A stretch of DNA of 64,000 bases from Platycnemis pennipes. Taxonomy: Eukaryota; Arthropoda; Insecta; Odonata; Platycnemididae. The stretch covers positions 137,224,615 to 137,288,614 of the forward strand of contig OW121848.1 of the NCBI GenBank assembly GCA_933228895.1, in the 5' to 3' direction. Numbering within the stretch: the stretch's first letter is position 1; every line of letters begins with the position of its first letter. Shown here one piece after another: positions 1-12,220 of this stretch. The notes beneath the pieces were generated by a model that worked only from the letters and a program-made list of their open reading frames with translations, was not told the DNA's origin and made no database searches. A program made the position numbers and the translations under genes.

Positions 1-188
1 CTTGAGGCGACCGAGAGAGAGATTTGGGCGTCGTCACGGCGAAGGTGACAGAGGAGAGAGAGAGAGAGGCGTGGATGGAGGAGGGAGGGAGAGAAGCGAG
101 GGCGGGCGGTCGAAGACTCCTCACCAAGGAGGGAGCATTGAAGGCGGTGGAGCGCTCGGGTGGAGAGATAGAGAGAGGCGAAGGATGA

Positions 189-308
189 TCAGTTGTCCCC
201 GAAGGATTCCTCCGCGTCGTCATCGGCGTCTTCGGAGGTCTGCTCAGAGACGAGGCGAACCAGGACGATGTCGCGGGCATCTTCAGACGAACGGAAATCC
301 TCCAGCAG
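189..308 (-). CDS. SCAPER: SCAPER terminal coding exon
   Basis: The minus strand shows a pyrimidine-rich acceptor (CTCCTTTTCAG) directly followed by 39 codons and a TGA at 191-189. The peptide starts LLEDFRSSEDARDIVLVRL and ends in a highly acidic tail (TSEDADDDAEESFGDN). The acceptor is phase 0, matching the phase-0 donor of the 9652-9482 exon. In human SCAPER the equivalent position continues with LLATF and a different tail, so only the junction and leading leucines look conserved; the acidic C-terminus appears lineage-specific. Sequence to the left (1-188) would be 3' UTR: it is pyrimidine-rich on this strand and shows no AATAAA before the window edge. The weaker part of the call is the divergent tail. 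Confidence 0.7.
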   Translation of the reverse strand: MLEDFRSSEDARDIVLVRLVSEQTSEDADDDAEESFGDN

Positions 309-2410
309 CTGAAAAGGAGCGAATTGCTAATTAATGTAACATTTTTGGCGTCTGTAAGGTTGCTACATTCGTGAATTTTCAATCTTACACTGATTTAATA
401 TCACACATGAAATTTATTTCCGGACCAGGCGTGACAAAGTGGCATGTGAACTTGGTACTGTCCACAACGACTGTATTTATCAATTAATTAAGGGGTTTGT
501 TCCCCGTTTTCCCCCTATTTGATCCAGGTTTCAAAATACTACTTCATTATTACTAGGATGTGGGCCGGAAAAAATATTAATCAAGGGTCCAATTGAAACT
601 ATTTCGAACAATACCCTTCACAAAACCCAGTTATATTACGTATGTCTGGTTACCGTTTTATGGACTTAAGGGTACTTCGGCGCTCATGAAAACCAATAGT
701 AACAAAAAGTTCATCAGATCAACAACTACTTGATATGAGCATTATTACCAGAAAAGGAAGACTATAGTCGTTTTTGGTTATTAAAAATAGTTAGCCAGGT
801 ATAAAACCGGGCCAAAATGCATTCATTATTTTCACTCAAAACAAATTCTCCACTCATTGAAGAACGGGTGCTGATCAAAGAAATTGAAGGCGCAGGGCAA
901 AAAAAGCTATCCTTCCCAGCTTCGGAAATCAAGGCGCATCATGAAAAGCAAAAGAATGTCACCAAAAGCTGGAAAGAGCTAAGACCCTGAGAAGTGTCAA
1001 CAGCCGGACAGGATGAGAACAAGGTTTTCATGACACAGAGTGAAATTTCCAATCTGATGACTGATATATGCAATATAATACGAGGGTTTAATCATTCTGG
1101 GATAATGGCTGACATTAAACAAGGAAAATACACCATAGAAGAGTGAAAGGTACAAGAAATATTGGAAACCGATAAAATCTTGGTTGCAAATGGGGGAAGA
1201 AATTCTCCAGATAATTAGAACACTCAGGAACAAGGGCGCGTGATATAAGCTATGAGTAAACTTATCAAAAGAAAGCGCGATTGAGATACGTCCATAGGGA
1301 GGGGGCAGTGTGTAAGGAATTCATGATGGACAGCAAGTTTCTTAGGTGAAGCACCAATAATTAAGTAATAGTAGCACTCTTATCCTCAGAGAGGAAGGGA
1401 TGATAGATGTTAGGGCACATGTTTTTTTTTACAGTTAACAATATTAGTGGAGGCAACTTGTGCGAGAAAAAATAATAAATAAAAAATCTATTCTCTGTAA
1501 CGCTATGGTGCTCATTGTCAATAGTATTCACTGAAAAATTCAGGCTTTCACTAAATGTCACTGGGAATCAAAACCACAACTCGGGTTTCGATGAGTGATC
1601 GTCGTCATCATTTTTTTATTCCCTAAGGTATTTTGAACAAGTCTGAATTGTTCAATAAATACTAATGACAGAATATAAGACTTGTCTACAAAATATACCT
1701 GGCAGATAAATGGAAATGTTCCAACCGAAGCCGTTTCACCTTGGATGCTACAGATTTATTTTCCATCACGATAAATGTATCCGTGCATTATCTTTTCTCC
1801 ACAACTTTTAGAACCTGCTCCCATTTTTTTCCAGAAATTTCACTACTGCAAAATGATTTTCTCGGCATGGACTTTAATGATAAGTATTATGTTTTATAAT
1901 AAATTCGGTTTTTCCCAATATATTTCAGTTATCCACGTTGCACCACCCTGGGTTCTTATTCACTTCACATCTCACCTATTTCTAAGTTAAACAAGGACAT
2001 GCACTGAATATTCTATCACGCTAAAAGAAAAATGCCGGCGAGGGAAGTCCACGGAAAGCATACATGGAATGTTTAATCAGTTCTCGTTTCTTGCGTCACC
2101 TTTCCTAAAACAATCGACAACAGGTTGCATGACACCATAATGTGGTTTGAGAAGATTTTTAACGCTCCCTACGACAAATATTAATCCGCCCTCAGTACAT
2201 AGCTTTTACAGAAAATCGTGAATACTTTACTCACGCCGAATTAAACGAATATACGATTAGAAAGTGGCTAAAGGGTTCCGGAATAATGTCGTAATAATCA
2301 TTTATGGGCCATCGTACTATGCATAGAACAAATGAATTTCTGGCATCAAAGTGATTAAGATAATTTTTCCACGACTGTCACTCATATGTGATCCAGTAAT
2401 TCACCTAATG
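309..2410. other. Intron sequence, no gene seen
   Basis: AT-rich sequence at the 3' end of the last SCAPER intron. Several frames of 60-80 codons exist but none shows a recognisable motif, splice-site pair or codon bias. Confidence 0.5.
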
Positions 2411-2646
2411 AAGGGGTTGGCAACTTTTTCACACCTATAGGCCACGTACTCAACTTGGCAAGGCTACGTGGGCCGCAAATACTTGTACTACCACGAGCTA
2501 TTTTATATAACTAATTAGTATACTATATGTAAGCAATACATTATTAACAAGTGTTTTCGATGTTGTTAAACAAATTATATTGTTACTAAAGCTGCCCCGG
2601 CCGCATGATATTGTTTCGTGAGCCGCAAGCGCATTGACAACCCCAG
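2411..2646. mobile_element. hAT-like MITE with 8-bp target duplication
   Basis: 236-bp element with ends AAGGGGTTGGCAA and (reverse complement) CTGGGGTTGTCAA. It is bounded by ACCTAATG (2403-2410) and ACCTAAAG (2647-2654), a 7/8 match. hAT elements make 8-bp duplications and often start CAGGGGT, so a non-autonomous hAT derivative fits. No coding capacity is left. Confidence 0.6.
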
Positions 2647-2744
2647 ACCTAAAGCATTACCTTTACTACAGATAGTACTACGGTGCTCTTTGCAATCACA
2701 ACTCAGAATTGATATAAAAAAAACTTTTCTTCGTGTAATTCCAG

Positions 2745-3480
2745 GTGCACGACACTGAATGGGAGAAAAAGGAGAAACGACGCAGGAAACGAGGAAGGAG
2801 ATCGGGAACCCGCACACCTCACGTTCGCACGCGAAAGAGCGCCGTTAACCACCATCGGGACCGCACATGCGAAAGGAAACACGAAGAGGGACGAGCGGCG
2901 ACATCAGTGCGGTGGGGTGAGAGGGAGGAGGGCGAGGGGAAAGAGAAGAAACTACGCTGAGGGGGGAGAGGGCAGAGAAATGGAATTCATCCGTCAAGCC
3001 CCACGAAAATGTCTGGGAGGAAAAAAAAAGGATGAAAGGGGGAGTGGGCGCGTAAAACACAAGCAGGGACCGAGATGATGTGCTTTCGTCCCTCGCGCGA
3101 CGCGAAGAAAGGAGTGGAGGGGGCGGGGCGGTAGGGGAGAAGGAGGGGGGGAGGGATATAAGTGAGGAAAATAGGGGAGGGAGAGCGAGAGAGTGCGGAG
3201 AACAGGAAAGGGCGAGAAAAATATAAAAAAAGAGAGGAGAAAGACAAAAAAAGGGGCAAAATGAATGCCTGCGACACTGAGAGGGATGGACCTCCTCCTC
3301 CTGCCCCGCGGCTGCCAACTCACTCACCCTCCCCTCTCCTCTCGAATGCAGCGGACACCCCAGCCGCGCCGCCCCCACGCGGACATCTACATCTATGCAC
3401 GTCGAAAGAACCGCGAGACGGCACAAGAGTGAGCAAATCAGGCTGTGTTGTTGAGTCACCAGCCTTTTTTGGCGTTAATC
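2745..3480. other. Purine-rich low-complexity block
   Basis: The plus strand is dominated by GAGG, GGGA and AAAG runs, giving long open frames on both strands made of Arg/Glu/Lys or Ser/Pro/Leu. No domain is recognisable. The right end is GC-rich with mixed composition. Confidence 0.55.
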
Positions 3481-5300
3481 TGTGAATTTAAGTGGTGGTA
3501 AAGCACTACTACAGCCTAGAGATGAAAGAGGCGTAGTTTGTCATTGGTTACAAATTCCATGCTCCGTTTTAACGATTTAAAAACAAATTTGCGGCTCTTC
3601 TGCAAATAAATTTTAACTCTACTCCTTTAGTAAGCAGGATCAAATGCTTTACTATTTACCTGAAATTATACTTCTTCTTGGCTATTATGTCCTAGAATAT
3701 TTGAGAATATATAATAAATGAAAATGTAACCAAATTATTGATAGGCATAATATTTTTATCATTTAAGTGAAATGCATGTATTTGCCGTATACTTTAAATT
3801 CTTCCTCTTTTTTTATGTTTTAAATTCTTTCTTTTTTCAGTGATACAACGGAGTGCGACACTGTTTTTTTATTTTGAAACATCGCGTCAATGACGTCAAT
3901 CAAAACTTCCATTTCTGTCTCAAAATAGAGGCCCATGGGTACCCAAATTAATCAGTTGTGCCAGCATAGGAATGTCTCTCTAAACAGAAATAATTGGTTT
4001 ACCTTTGGTTTCGAGAAAACCGCCATGAAATACCATTATAACTTGGTAATTGGAGGTAGGTACTTGTTGAGGATACTGGATACAGGGAGATTTTATGGCA
4101 AATAAAATTTACCCGATAATTTTTTTACCAGAATAAAAAATGCTAGAGTTCGAGGCTGATTCAGGAGAGATCTTATGCTTACTACGTCATCATGCTAGAA
4201 AAAAGTGACAATTCAAAATAAATTGACCGTCGAACCACAGAGATTCACGAGTCCTCTACAGCCCACCTACCTATCACATCCATGACCACAGCACAAGTAC
4301 AAATTAATACATACTTTTCTCCAAATTAACCTCCTTTCATCCGTTCCCCTGATTGTGTTTTTTTCCTCTCGGCCCTTTTATCACGAATGATGACATAACC
4401 ACCCATGCCACACGCCCTTCGCTACGGCTCTCAGGGTAAGACGCTCTTTAATTTCGCTATTTCCCACCACTTGATTAGAGGCACCCCTTAAAAAGGACGA
4501 GAGGAGGACCGCAGTTCCGTGAGCGCGAAAGAGAGGGGAGCAGCCTCCTTTGATTAGCCGGACGAGGCGACGCCGCGCATTGCGGAAACGACCACCTCCT
4601 CTCAAAATGAGAAGAAAGGTAACGAGAGAGAGAGAAGGGAGGCAGGAGGTCCAGACACCGAAAGGCCCACACCACCGCCATTACCGCTCACCTCTCGCCC
4701 TCTTCATCGCACGACACATTTCAAAAAGGCACGCGGGGTGTTTGGGCAGAGATAGATAGGTATTTTTATTTGGTGTGAGTACAATACAGGGGCGTTGGTA
4801 CTATTTTCGCTGGGAGGGGCCAACCTTGAAAAGGGCCCGGCTCCTATGAAAAGGGCCCGCATTTTTTTGTGGATAGGAGGGGGTAGAGACTAGAATTCCG
4901 CTAAAAGTGCATATAAATGTGGTCGAATATGCGTCAGAAGGGAAAAGGCAAGCTAGAAACAAGTGAAATTTAATTTTTATCAATTAAGACTCATTTCTCA
5001 AGGGCTCGGGGCAAATTCTGGGGGGGGGGCGAATGTCCCCCCTGCCCCTCACTTCCGACGCTGATGGTACAATATGTTGTAGAAGTATCGACAGAATAAT
5101 TACATATAAATTTTCCGAACTGCAGTAGAAAAAAGGTAAAATTACAACTACAGGTACAGCATGCTCACGAAATTCAGAGGGAATTCTCTACAGTAGAATG
5201 TCATCCTACCAGCATGCCACTGAACCCAAGACATCAAAAAATTAAAACAGAGAACAGCCCTAAAGTATGTGAGAGTATGTACCGTGAATGTGAAAGCATG
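3481..5300. other. Intron sequence with a short direct repeat
   Basis: Mostly AT-rich and gene-free. At about 4830-4860 the motif GAAAAGGGCCCG occurs twice, and a C/G-homopolymer block follows at about 5019-5050. These look like the edges of a decayed DNA transposon, but no ends could be paired. Confidence 0.35.
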
Positions 5301-5314
5301 TGTCATGTACAACT

Positions 5315-5520
5315 ATGGCGGGCATTGCCAATGCAATATATTTAATTAGTCAGCATCGTGAGGGGCCAGTGCTTAGCGATTGGAACAAAATAAAGCATAT
5401 ATTGCGATATATGAGGGCTACCAAAGAGATCAGTTTGCACCTTGAGAAAGCAAGGAAACCGTTTGAAATATTTTGTGACTCCGATTATGGCACGGTACGG
5501 TATGGCTTGTATGTTGGATA
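5315..5520 (+). pseudogene. Copia-type retrotransposon polyprotein remnant
   Basis: The plus-strand frame reads GIANAIYLISQH, then WNKIKHILRYMRATKEISLH and FEIFCDSDYG. Copia (Ty1-type) polyproteins carry this series at the end of the reverse transcriptase and the start of RNase H (HW..VK.ILRYL.GT.D..L ... CDSDW/Y). Only about 65 residues survive. No protease, integrase or LTR was found nearby, and the frame runs out into G-rich low-complexity sequence, so this is a dead fragment. Confidence 0.7.
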
Positions 5521-5541
5521 CGGAGAAGAATGTAATGGGGT

Positions 5542-6360
5542 GGGGGGGGGGGGGTTAAAGAGAGGTCCGGGAGACCTTTTACGCGACGCGGAGGGAAAAC
5601 GCTTCGAGGGCGGGGAGGGAAGGAAGATGCGTACGGAGAGAGGTGGGGTTGAGGTTCCCTTTGGGCTCCTGTTAGGGGCGTCGGCGATCTTCACGCGGCG
5701 GAAAGAGGTACAGCGGCGTGGACACACACACACACGGAGGAACGAACATTCCTGGAGGAAAGTCCGTGATCTAATTAACCCCGCCGCGTGGGCAGGTAAT
5801 AACCGTCCGGCCAGGCTCCGCCGCAATGGGGAAGGGACCCATTAAGGGGCTGCCTCGGGCGCAAACGTGCTGGCGGACACGAGGACGGTGGGGGATGGGG
5901 CGTGGTGGTGTCGGGAGAGTGCGTCGAGGAACTACTAAAGGAGGGCGGGGGGGGGGTGTTGTCGAGAGCGACGCCTTCCTAATGGAAAGAAACTGCGGCA
6001 GCCGCAGAGGATGGCGCATTAGAGGGGATGCGTGTGTAAAAGCACGCGTGGGGTGAGAGCGTGTGGATCTTGTCGGAGGGAAAAAAGCAGAGTGGGGGAG
6101 GGTGGGGAGGAACGGGGGGAGGTGAAAAATAAAGAGGGACGAGACAAAGGAATTGCGCCTTGGCGAGGGAATGAGGGCCCAGGGGCGGTGGGCTAGGTGA
6201 CGGGCGAGTGGAGGGCCATCATAAGTAGCCTGCCGCATGCCTACGGAAGGCCAAACGGATATTGAATACGGGACAGGCGGGCATAATGAGGGCAGGAGAG
6301 GTAAACGTAAGAGTGATGATCTACCTGGAGTGCCATACGTACGTATGTTGCAGAAAAGCA
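5542..6360. other. G-rich low-complexity block
   Basis: Starts with a run of 13 G (5542-5554) and continues as GGGG/GAGG-rich sequence with CpG. Long frames on both strands are Arg/Gly- or Pro/Ser/Arg-rich with no recognisable domain. Confidence 0.5.
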
Positions 6361-6622
6361 AGGTTAGTAGAGTTTAAAAAAGTGAACATTCTGTGATGAA
6401 CTTACAAATAAAATAAGCTTGGTTTTATTCAACAGAGTTATTATTATTATTGAACACTAAGGTCTAAACCGGTGAGTGTTCAATAATTATAATTGTGTGG
6501 AACACAACAAAGTTTATTTTATTTATTATAATGTCGAACCAGTGAAAAGTTTAATATGGAGCGTTGCACCATATGGGGCGGATACGTGGGCTTTGTGAAA
6601 AGAAGACGAAAATAGACTTAGG

Positions 6623-6985
6623 GCTTTTGAGATGTGGGTGTGGAGAAGGATGGAGAGAGTAAAGTGGGTAGAAAGGAAGACGAACGATGAAGTGCTAGAA
6701 TTGGTAGTCGAGGAAAGAAATTTGATAGATGAAATGAGGAGAAGGCAGAAGGTGTGGATGGAAAAGGTAATAAAAGGGGATGATGTTTTGAAGTAGGTGA
6801 TTGATGGAAGAGCGTTGGGTAAGCGGGGAAGAGGGAGGAGAAGAACGGGTAACTTGGATGGAATGATGGGTGGCAGGAGGTATGAGGGGCTGAAGAGGGA
6901 CATCGTGTGAAATTTAGGGGGTGGGAAGAATTAAATGTCCTTTTAAACCTACCTTCATCGGTAGAATACTACTAATAATAATGTC
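6623..6985 (+). pseudogene. LINE ORF2 C-terminal remnant with 3' tail
   Basis: The plus-strand frame from 6623 reads FEMWVWRRMERVKWVERKTN, then VIDGRALGKRGRGRRR and YEGLKRDIV before a TGA at 6908. This is the usual end of RTE-like non-LTR retrotransposon proteins (FEMWCWRRML.I.W.D..TN.EVL ... GKRGRGR.R). An in-frame TAG at 6794-6796 breaks it. After the stop comes a short 3' UTR ending in ACTACTAATAATAATG, a simple-repeat tail typical of LINE 3' ends. The element is 5'-truncated. Confidence 0.75.
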
Positions 6986-6989
6986 GATA

Positions 6990-8084
6990 TACCACGAAGT
7001 CAACTTGCCTTGTAACTTGTATGATCCTGTGATGGAATTTGGAATAAACTGAAAGAAAATAAAACATAGGAGGGATGCTTTCACGTGTAAGACCCCGGGG
7101 AAAAAAGTCAATGCTGTGTAGGACATCCATCATAACGTAGGGAATAGCAATCAACTGGAAAGAATGGAAAGCAGTGGTTTACTAATCTGGAATTAAAGTA
7201 CTAACGACAGTGAATTTACAGCACTATTTAACATCATTCCCTCCCACAACGTTCTCATGTTGGTCCTGATTATTTCCCTAAAAAATGTATGCCAACCCCT
7301 CTTCTCTCAAACTGTTCATTACTCAAATTCTTTCCTCGCCCTCTTCCCCACTTAATCAACATCAACTCCATGGCCACTTGCAGTATAACATTACCTCTCA
7401 ATAATTCCTTCATCCACTTATTTGCCTTTCCCGAATTTAACCACCAATCTTCTCTACCTCCTCCCAATACGCTTTCGTCGTCCCACTCAACGAAACGTAC
7501 AACCCGCAATCAGACCCCCTTTATTATACACACGCTCACACTGCTTCTCCAAAGGCAACGTTTTGAAAACGCTAACCTTCACACCTTCACTATCCGCTAC
7601 CTTCAAACTTTCTACATTAATTTCCCACTAATATTTCACCGAAATATTTACTACGGCGAATACACCATCAAGTTCAATTTCAAACCTTCAATTTATATTG
7701 TTCCATCTGCGTCCTAGTAATTAGAGATCTAAATTAATGGATCGATTAGAAGACACACAATATGCACTTGAACGGACTTCGCACAATAAATCTACCAATT
7801 AATTATTCCGATTATTGTCGTTGAAGCTAATATGCGTCCCAAAGCAAATTTTGCAGTGGTTTGAAAAATTCTTAGTAAGATGCGTGCATCAGTAAGTAGA
7901 TCATTCAACACGAAGAATTTTTATAATGCTCCGTAACTATTAAAACAAGACTAGCGATACTATTTAACGCAAACACTAGGATGCACACATTGCATACAAA
8001 GCGTGAGTTAACATCATTAGCTACGAATGAGGAAATGGAACGAGAGCCAGTGATAAGAGCACGTGGAAACGCAAATATTTCCAT
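6990..8084. other. Intron sequence, no gene supported
   Basis: A 142-codon plus-strand frame at 7289-7717 is Ser/Thr/Leu-rich without a recognisable domain, and its antisense frame is no clearer. The rest is AT-rich and featureless. Confidence 0.4.
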
Positions 8085-8318
8085 ATCCGCTTGGCACGAT
8101 ACAATATTTTGTACAATTTCTTGTACAAACGCTTGTGTAAACTGGACGGAATTGCAAGTTTGTCTGAATGGAATTAGAACAGGTTCTATTTTCCGTTCAG
8201 TCATTCAGACATTCGCACAAGCGTTCACACAATTTGCCGTTTTACACGGTACAATTTTATCATACAAGCGTTTGTATGTTCAAGAAATTGCACAAAAATT
8301 TTATCGTGTAAAGCGGCC
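8085..8318. mobile_element. MITE with long imperfect inverted repeats (GGCCG family)
   Basis: The right end, read on the minus strand, begins GGCCGCTTTACACGATAAAA. The left end reads CCGCTTGGCACGATACAATA, and the similarity runs inward for about 45 bp through CAATTTCTTG and AACGCTTGT. The centre holds the palindrome AGAACAGGTTCT. Its terminal sequence and central palindrome resemble the element at 21685-22406. No target duplication is clear. Confidence 0.55.
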
Positions 8319-8733
8319 TTTATTCATACTCTCCAATAGGAAGGTGTTAAGGACGTGCGGAGTTAAAAAACTGGGGTCTATAAATGGAACAGGTTGGTGT
8401 GGCGGTTGGAGTACCGGCTTCAAATCGTATTATTGCGTCGGCGGGCAAAAAGGAGCAGTGGGATAGTGAAAGTTGTCACTTGCTGGACCTTTGGATTGCT
8501 GGTAAAGCGAGAATGGAGAAAGAAAGGACCGTTTTATGATTTTTGATGGGATGAAACGAATTAGCAAATTATGCCATTCACAAGAAAGAAATACTGTAAG
8601 AGTTCAGAAAATTCCCAGCTGGAGTTTTTCAACCAAACATACTCTAACCAGTAAAACTAATAACACTAATGGCAGAATGGGGACCGATAAAATGATATCA
8701 GGATCGCCCGTCTCCTCTCGGGAGGCAATCAAT

Positions 8734-9269
8734 AGGGTCGTTTAGCATATTTTTTTTATTGCCGGATCTGATAGAGTTTGTGAAATAAAAAAACCCGTAT
8801 TTTTCCGTTTTTTTGATCCGCCAATTATTTCTCGAGTTGTAAGCGGCGAAAAACTGATCTTTTTAACCCTTTCGGAAAAGTGGGCGTGGTGCAACCTCTG
8901 ACCTCATTGACTTCGTCCAATCACAACTGAGCTCGCGAAGCTACTTTGCCTTATCACAATGGGGGAGACACAGCTGATTCTGCCAACAGGAGCGGTTACG
9001 ACAGGATCTGTGCGAGCAGAACTTCCGAGAACCCCCCTCCACTCCCTTCCCTTCCTCTAAAATCAGTCAAAGACGGGAGGAAAATGACGTCAATGTTATC
9101 AAAGCAGCTTCTTCGGTGGGCGTGACGCCGTCTTTTGCTTATTTAAATTTTTGATTTTTTAGTGAATGGTTGTGGTTAGAAGATTAATTTTCACTAAAAT
9201 TCAGTTTTTCGTTTCCATCTAACAATTTCGTGTACAAAATTACGATTTTGGTTCCGAGTAAACGCCCCC
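8734..9269 (+). mobile_element. Non-autonomous MITE of the 13590-19840 transposon, copy 1
   Basis: 536 bp, flanked by AT on both sides (8732-8733 and 9270-9271). It starts AGGGTCGTTTAGCATATT and ends GAGTAAACGCCCCC. Roughly the first 200 bp matches the right end of the autonomous element and the last 180 bp its left end, with a short unrelated middle, so it is an internal-deletion derivative. It contains TGACGTCA. No coding potential. Confidence 0.85.
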
Positions 9270-9297
9270 ATTCACCTACTTTGTTGAAAATTGCCAG

Positions 9298-9392
9298 AGG
9301 AAAAAGGCTTCCCAGACCGGGAATCGAAACAAGGACCTTTGGCTTGCTGGACCATTGCGCAGACCACCACGCTAGCCAAGATTTCTGGTACC
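9298..9392 (-). repeat. tRNA-like SINE fragment
   Basis: On the minus strand it reads GCTAGCGTGGTGGTCTGCGC and later GTTTCGATTCCCGGTCTGGG, matching RNA polymerase III A-box and B-box spacing in a tRNA-derived head. It does not fold as a clean tRNA by eye. It abuts the MITE at 8734-9269. Confidence 0.55.
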
Positions 9393-9481
9393 AAAGTCAA
9401 TTTTTAGGAGGATCTATGAAGAGCTATCAGACTTCGATACGTTCCCCGAGCATTACGGCACAGTAATATCTAGCAACTCAC

Positions 9482-9652
9482 CTGGTAACTCACTTCCCTC
9501 TCGAGGATGTGCCTGTTCTGTCGGTTGCCGCGGCAGCAGGCAAGCAGCGTCGGGAAGAGGACCTTGGTGAGCGGTGGCGAGCTGAAGTACTCGAAGGGAA
9601 GACTGCACAGCTGCTGGAGCACGGTGGGCATGTACCCGGACTGGATGATCGC
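9482..9652 (-). CDS. SCAPER: SCAPER exon, conserved C-terminal helical domain
   Basis: 57 codons in phase 0, with acceptor CTTCATCAAG and donor CAG|GTGAGTTGC on the minus strand. The peptide contains QSGYMPTVLQQLCSLPFEYF, then KVLFPTLLACC, then ILEREVSYQ. Human SCAPER, as remembered, has the same run of motifs (QSG..PTVLQ.LC.LPF.YFS, KVLFPSLIA, ILEQEMS). This is the strongest single homology in the gene. Third codon positions are mostly G or C. An alternative donor lies nine bases earlier (GAA|GTGAGT) and would drop three residues while keeping frame. The overlapping minus-strand frame and the plus-strand frame are shadows. Confidence 0.9.
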
Positions 9653-9724
9653 CTTGATGAAGATAAGGGAGAGACGGTGATCGTGAAAACGGGGAATGAG
9701 GAAAAAAATGCACGAGTTTAACCA

Positions 9725-12039
9725 CAAGCTAGTGACTTCTATATCCCTTCAATCAGAACTGAATGAAATATACACATCATTACTGTATTTACAAAGATAG
9801 GTTCACGGATAGGCCCAGCCAGATCTTGCTCGTTTGCCGTCGTCCAGAAAAGAAACGTTCAGGCATTCCTATACTAAACGGCACTCAGCCCCTCGAGGAG
9901 CATGATTTCCATATGTTCTACCTTCCCATCTGATCCAAAATCCTGTTATTTTTTTACTTCTATTTTTTAGACCAAATATTATCCTCAGCAACGCAGTCTT
10001 CAAGAGATCAATACCTCTAAAAACAACCTATACTTATATCCATTAATTATCCAGCTTCGTATTTCTCCCAAAAAATTTCTTTTCATCTCTACCATAGCAA
10101 TCATTTCCTTTGCCTTCCTCTTCATTCCCCTCACAATCTTTGAACCATTCGTGTTCAATGATTTATAATCTCAACCAATGTAAAGTTTTATCAGCAGAAA
10201 ATGTTTAATCTAAAAATTATAATTTGCTCCCTTTTGATTTCATTTAATAGTGAATGTGTGATAGATCACTCTTATTCATTGAGGGTGTGAATGATGGATA
10301 ATCAAAAATCTCATCCCAAAATGAGATCTAATCTTAAACTGTTACTATGCATTATACCCTGAGTGACAATTATGTTGAGTAATCAGCTATTGTTACAACG
10401 CCATGCTCAATACTTCATTCTTAAATATTATTTTTCATAAAAACTAGCCCACATATTTTTCTCACAGAACCTTTTTCTCATCTCTTGCATATGAAAATCA
10501 TTTCCAAAAATCCTCGAAAGTAAAGCCTACTTTTACCAAAACCGTGACGATACGTATCAAATCTTCCTCCTCAACGTATGCCCTCCGAGTATAAAATTCC
10601 CCGTAGCCATCTCATTTCTTGAATATCAGAATGTATTTTCTTTCCTAAGGTTAATGTTCACCCATAACTTAAAATGCAATAATAGCATACTTACCTCAAG
10701 TTTCCGAATCAAAACTAATAGGAACTCAAGTTCTGGACATAGAAACCATACTACGCCTACTTTGTGAAATGTGAAGGCGCTTAGGAGACGAGATTTTCTG
10801 GTTTTAGTTGAGCAAAATCATACAATTATTCGATTATGAATACATTGGATTTCACGCCCGATTGTGCTCAATTTCCTTACGCTCTAAGAATTTAAAATGT
10901 AACATAGCTCTGCATCCCTTTCCATTTCTTTTCGATTGAGCTACTGAGAGACTAACGAAGGAAAAACAACTTGTGAATCCCAGTCAAAGACATTTGTTCT
11001 TTTGTCTTACATCACGGATTAATTCCACGTAGTTGAACGTTAGGTCATTAGATTCGTCATTCAAACTGTCCCTCCAAGATAGTATGGCATAATGACGACC
11101 GAAACAAATACAAGCGATGGAATAAAAAATGGCTTTATGAATCAACGAATGTCAAACGAGCCTAATTTTTTCCTGACCCCCACCTTTAAGCATTGAAATA
11201 AAATTAAGCCGTTCTCAACGAAAAAAGTGTCCCATTGACTTGAAATGTGTAACAAAGCGGAAAGGCATTCGTGTCACAGTCTACACTTCCACCGGCATTT
11301 ATGTCCCCCTCGTTAAACACCTGATTTCCGGATCCCATTCAAGTCTCGCACACGTGGTGACGGCAATTAGGAAGGTCAAAAAGAAACAAGGGCGCATGGG
11401 AAAGGTTAATTTCCTGCGAAGACAGTTGATCACTTCCGAGCATGTAAATGCGGAGGCGAATATTGGGCGATGCTCAGGTGCGACCATTACAGGAAGGAGA
11501 TCGGATCCAACAAGAACCCTCGGCCACGATGGGGAACATAGAGAAACAAAGGAGAGAACAGGTGTGGGTCGGAGAGTACAAGGTGCGTACACCTGCGGCC
11601 GAAGGCTTTCCCACGGTCAGAGGAAATATATTCACAGCCCCAATTTTCCCACCCTTCCTCTTCCAAGCGACTTCCGAAATGCCCCAATGGGGATGTCATC
11701 CAAATTAGTTTCCTATGAGACGTTATTATGAAAGGAAAGCAAGTTCCTCTGCCTTGCATAAGGAAAGAAAGTTTCCGAAAACAACAAAATAGAGCTCGAT
11801 AATATGAAGATAATAAAAAACTACCTAATCAGAAAATGGAGATTATCTGATACGATTTATTCGCAGAAAAACATATCGTGAAATAAGTTGGACGGAACCA
11901 TCCATTGCCCGATTCGGAATTTCAACAAAAGTGAGGGAAAAGGAGTGTACAAAGAAGGTACCGCAAGAAAGAGCTACTGAAATCCACATTAGCTATTGAA
12001 CAAGCAATAATGAAGACTGGTAAGTTGGATTCCAGACCT
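9725..12039. other. Intron sequence, no gene supported
   Basis: AT-rich. A 163-codon plus-strand frame at 11240-11731 and its antisense shadow carry no recognisable motif or codon bias. Confidence 0.45.
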
Positions 12040-12220
12040 CTTTTTTATTAAATATATAGATGATTTTTCGGGAGTTTAGGTCTTTTTTTGTGAAAATGAA
12101 AAACATTTAACTTTTGGCCGACGTTTCGGAAACTGTATTTTTTTCTTCTTCAGGACTTTAGGTCTATAAGGTGAATTGGTAAACTAAACTCCCAAACAAT
12201 CATCCATAATCATCCAAAGT
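12040..12220 (-). repeat. Penelope-like element fragment with hammerhead-like motif
   Basis: The minus strand contains CTGAAGAAG at about 12153, followed at 12129-12117 by CCGAAACGTCGG, then GACCTAAACTCCCGA. The pair CTGAAGA...CGAAACGTC is typical of the degenerate hammerhead ribozyme in Penelope-like terminal repeats. The GACCTAAACTCC box recurs at 28530-28640. Confidence 0.45.

Noticed and set aside
2..334. 110-codon plus-strand Arg-rich frame at the left edge
   Set aside because: It lies antisense to the SCAPER terminal exon and GA-rich 3' UTR.
2845..3459. 204-codon minus-strand Ser/Pro/Leu-rich frame
   Set aside because: It is produced by a purine-rich tract, has no domain, and other frames are equally open.
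7289..7717. 142-codon plus-strand frame and its antisense
   Set aside because: Ser/Thr/Leu-rich translation from CT-rich DNA. The antisense has a vague LINE feel but no defining motif.
11240..11731. 163-codon plus-strand frame
   Set aside because: No recognisable motif, no codon bias and no convincing splice sites.
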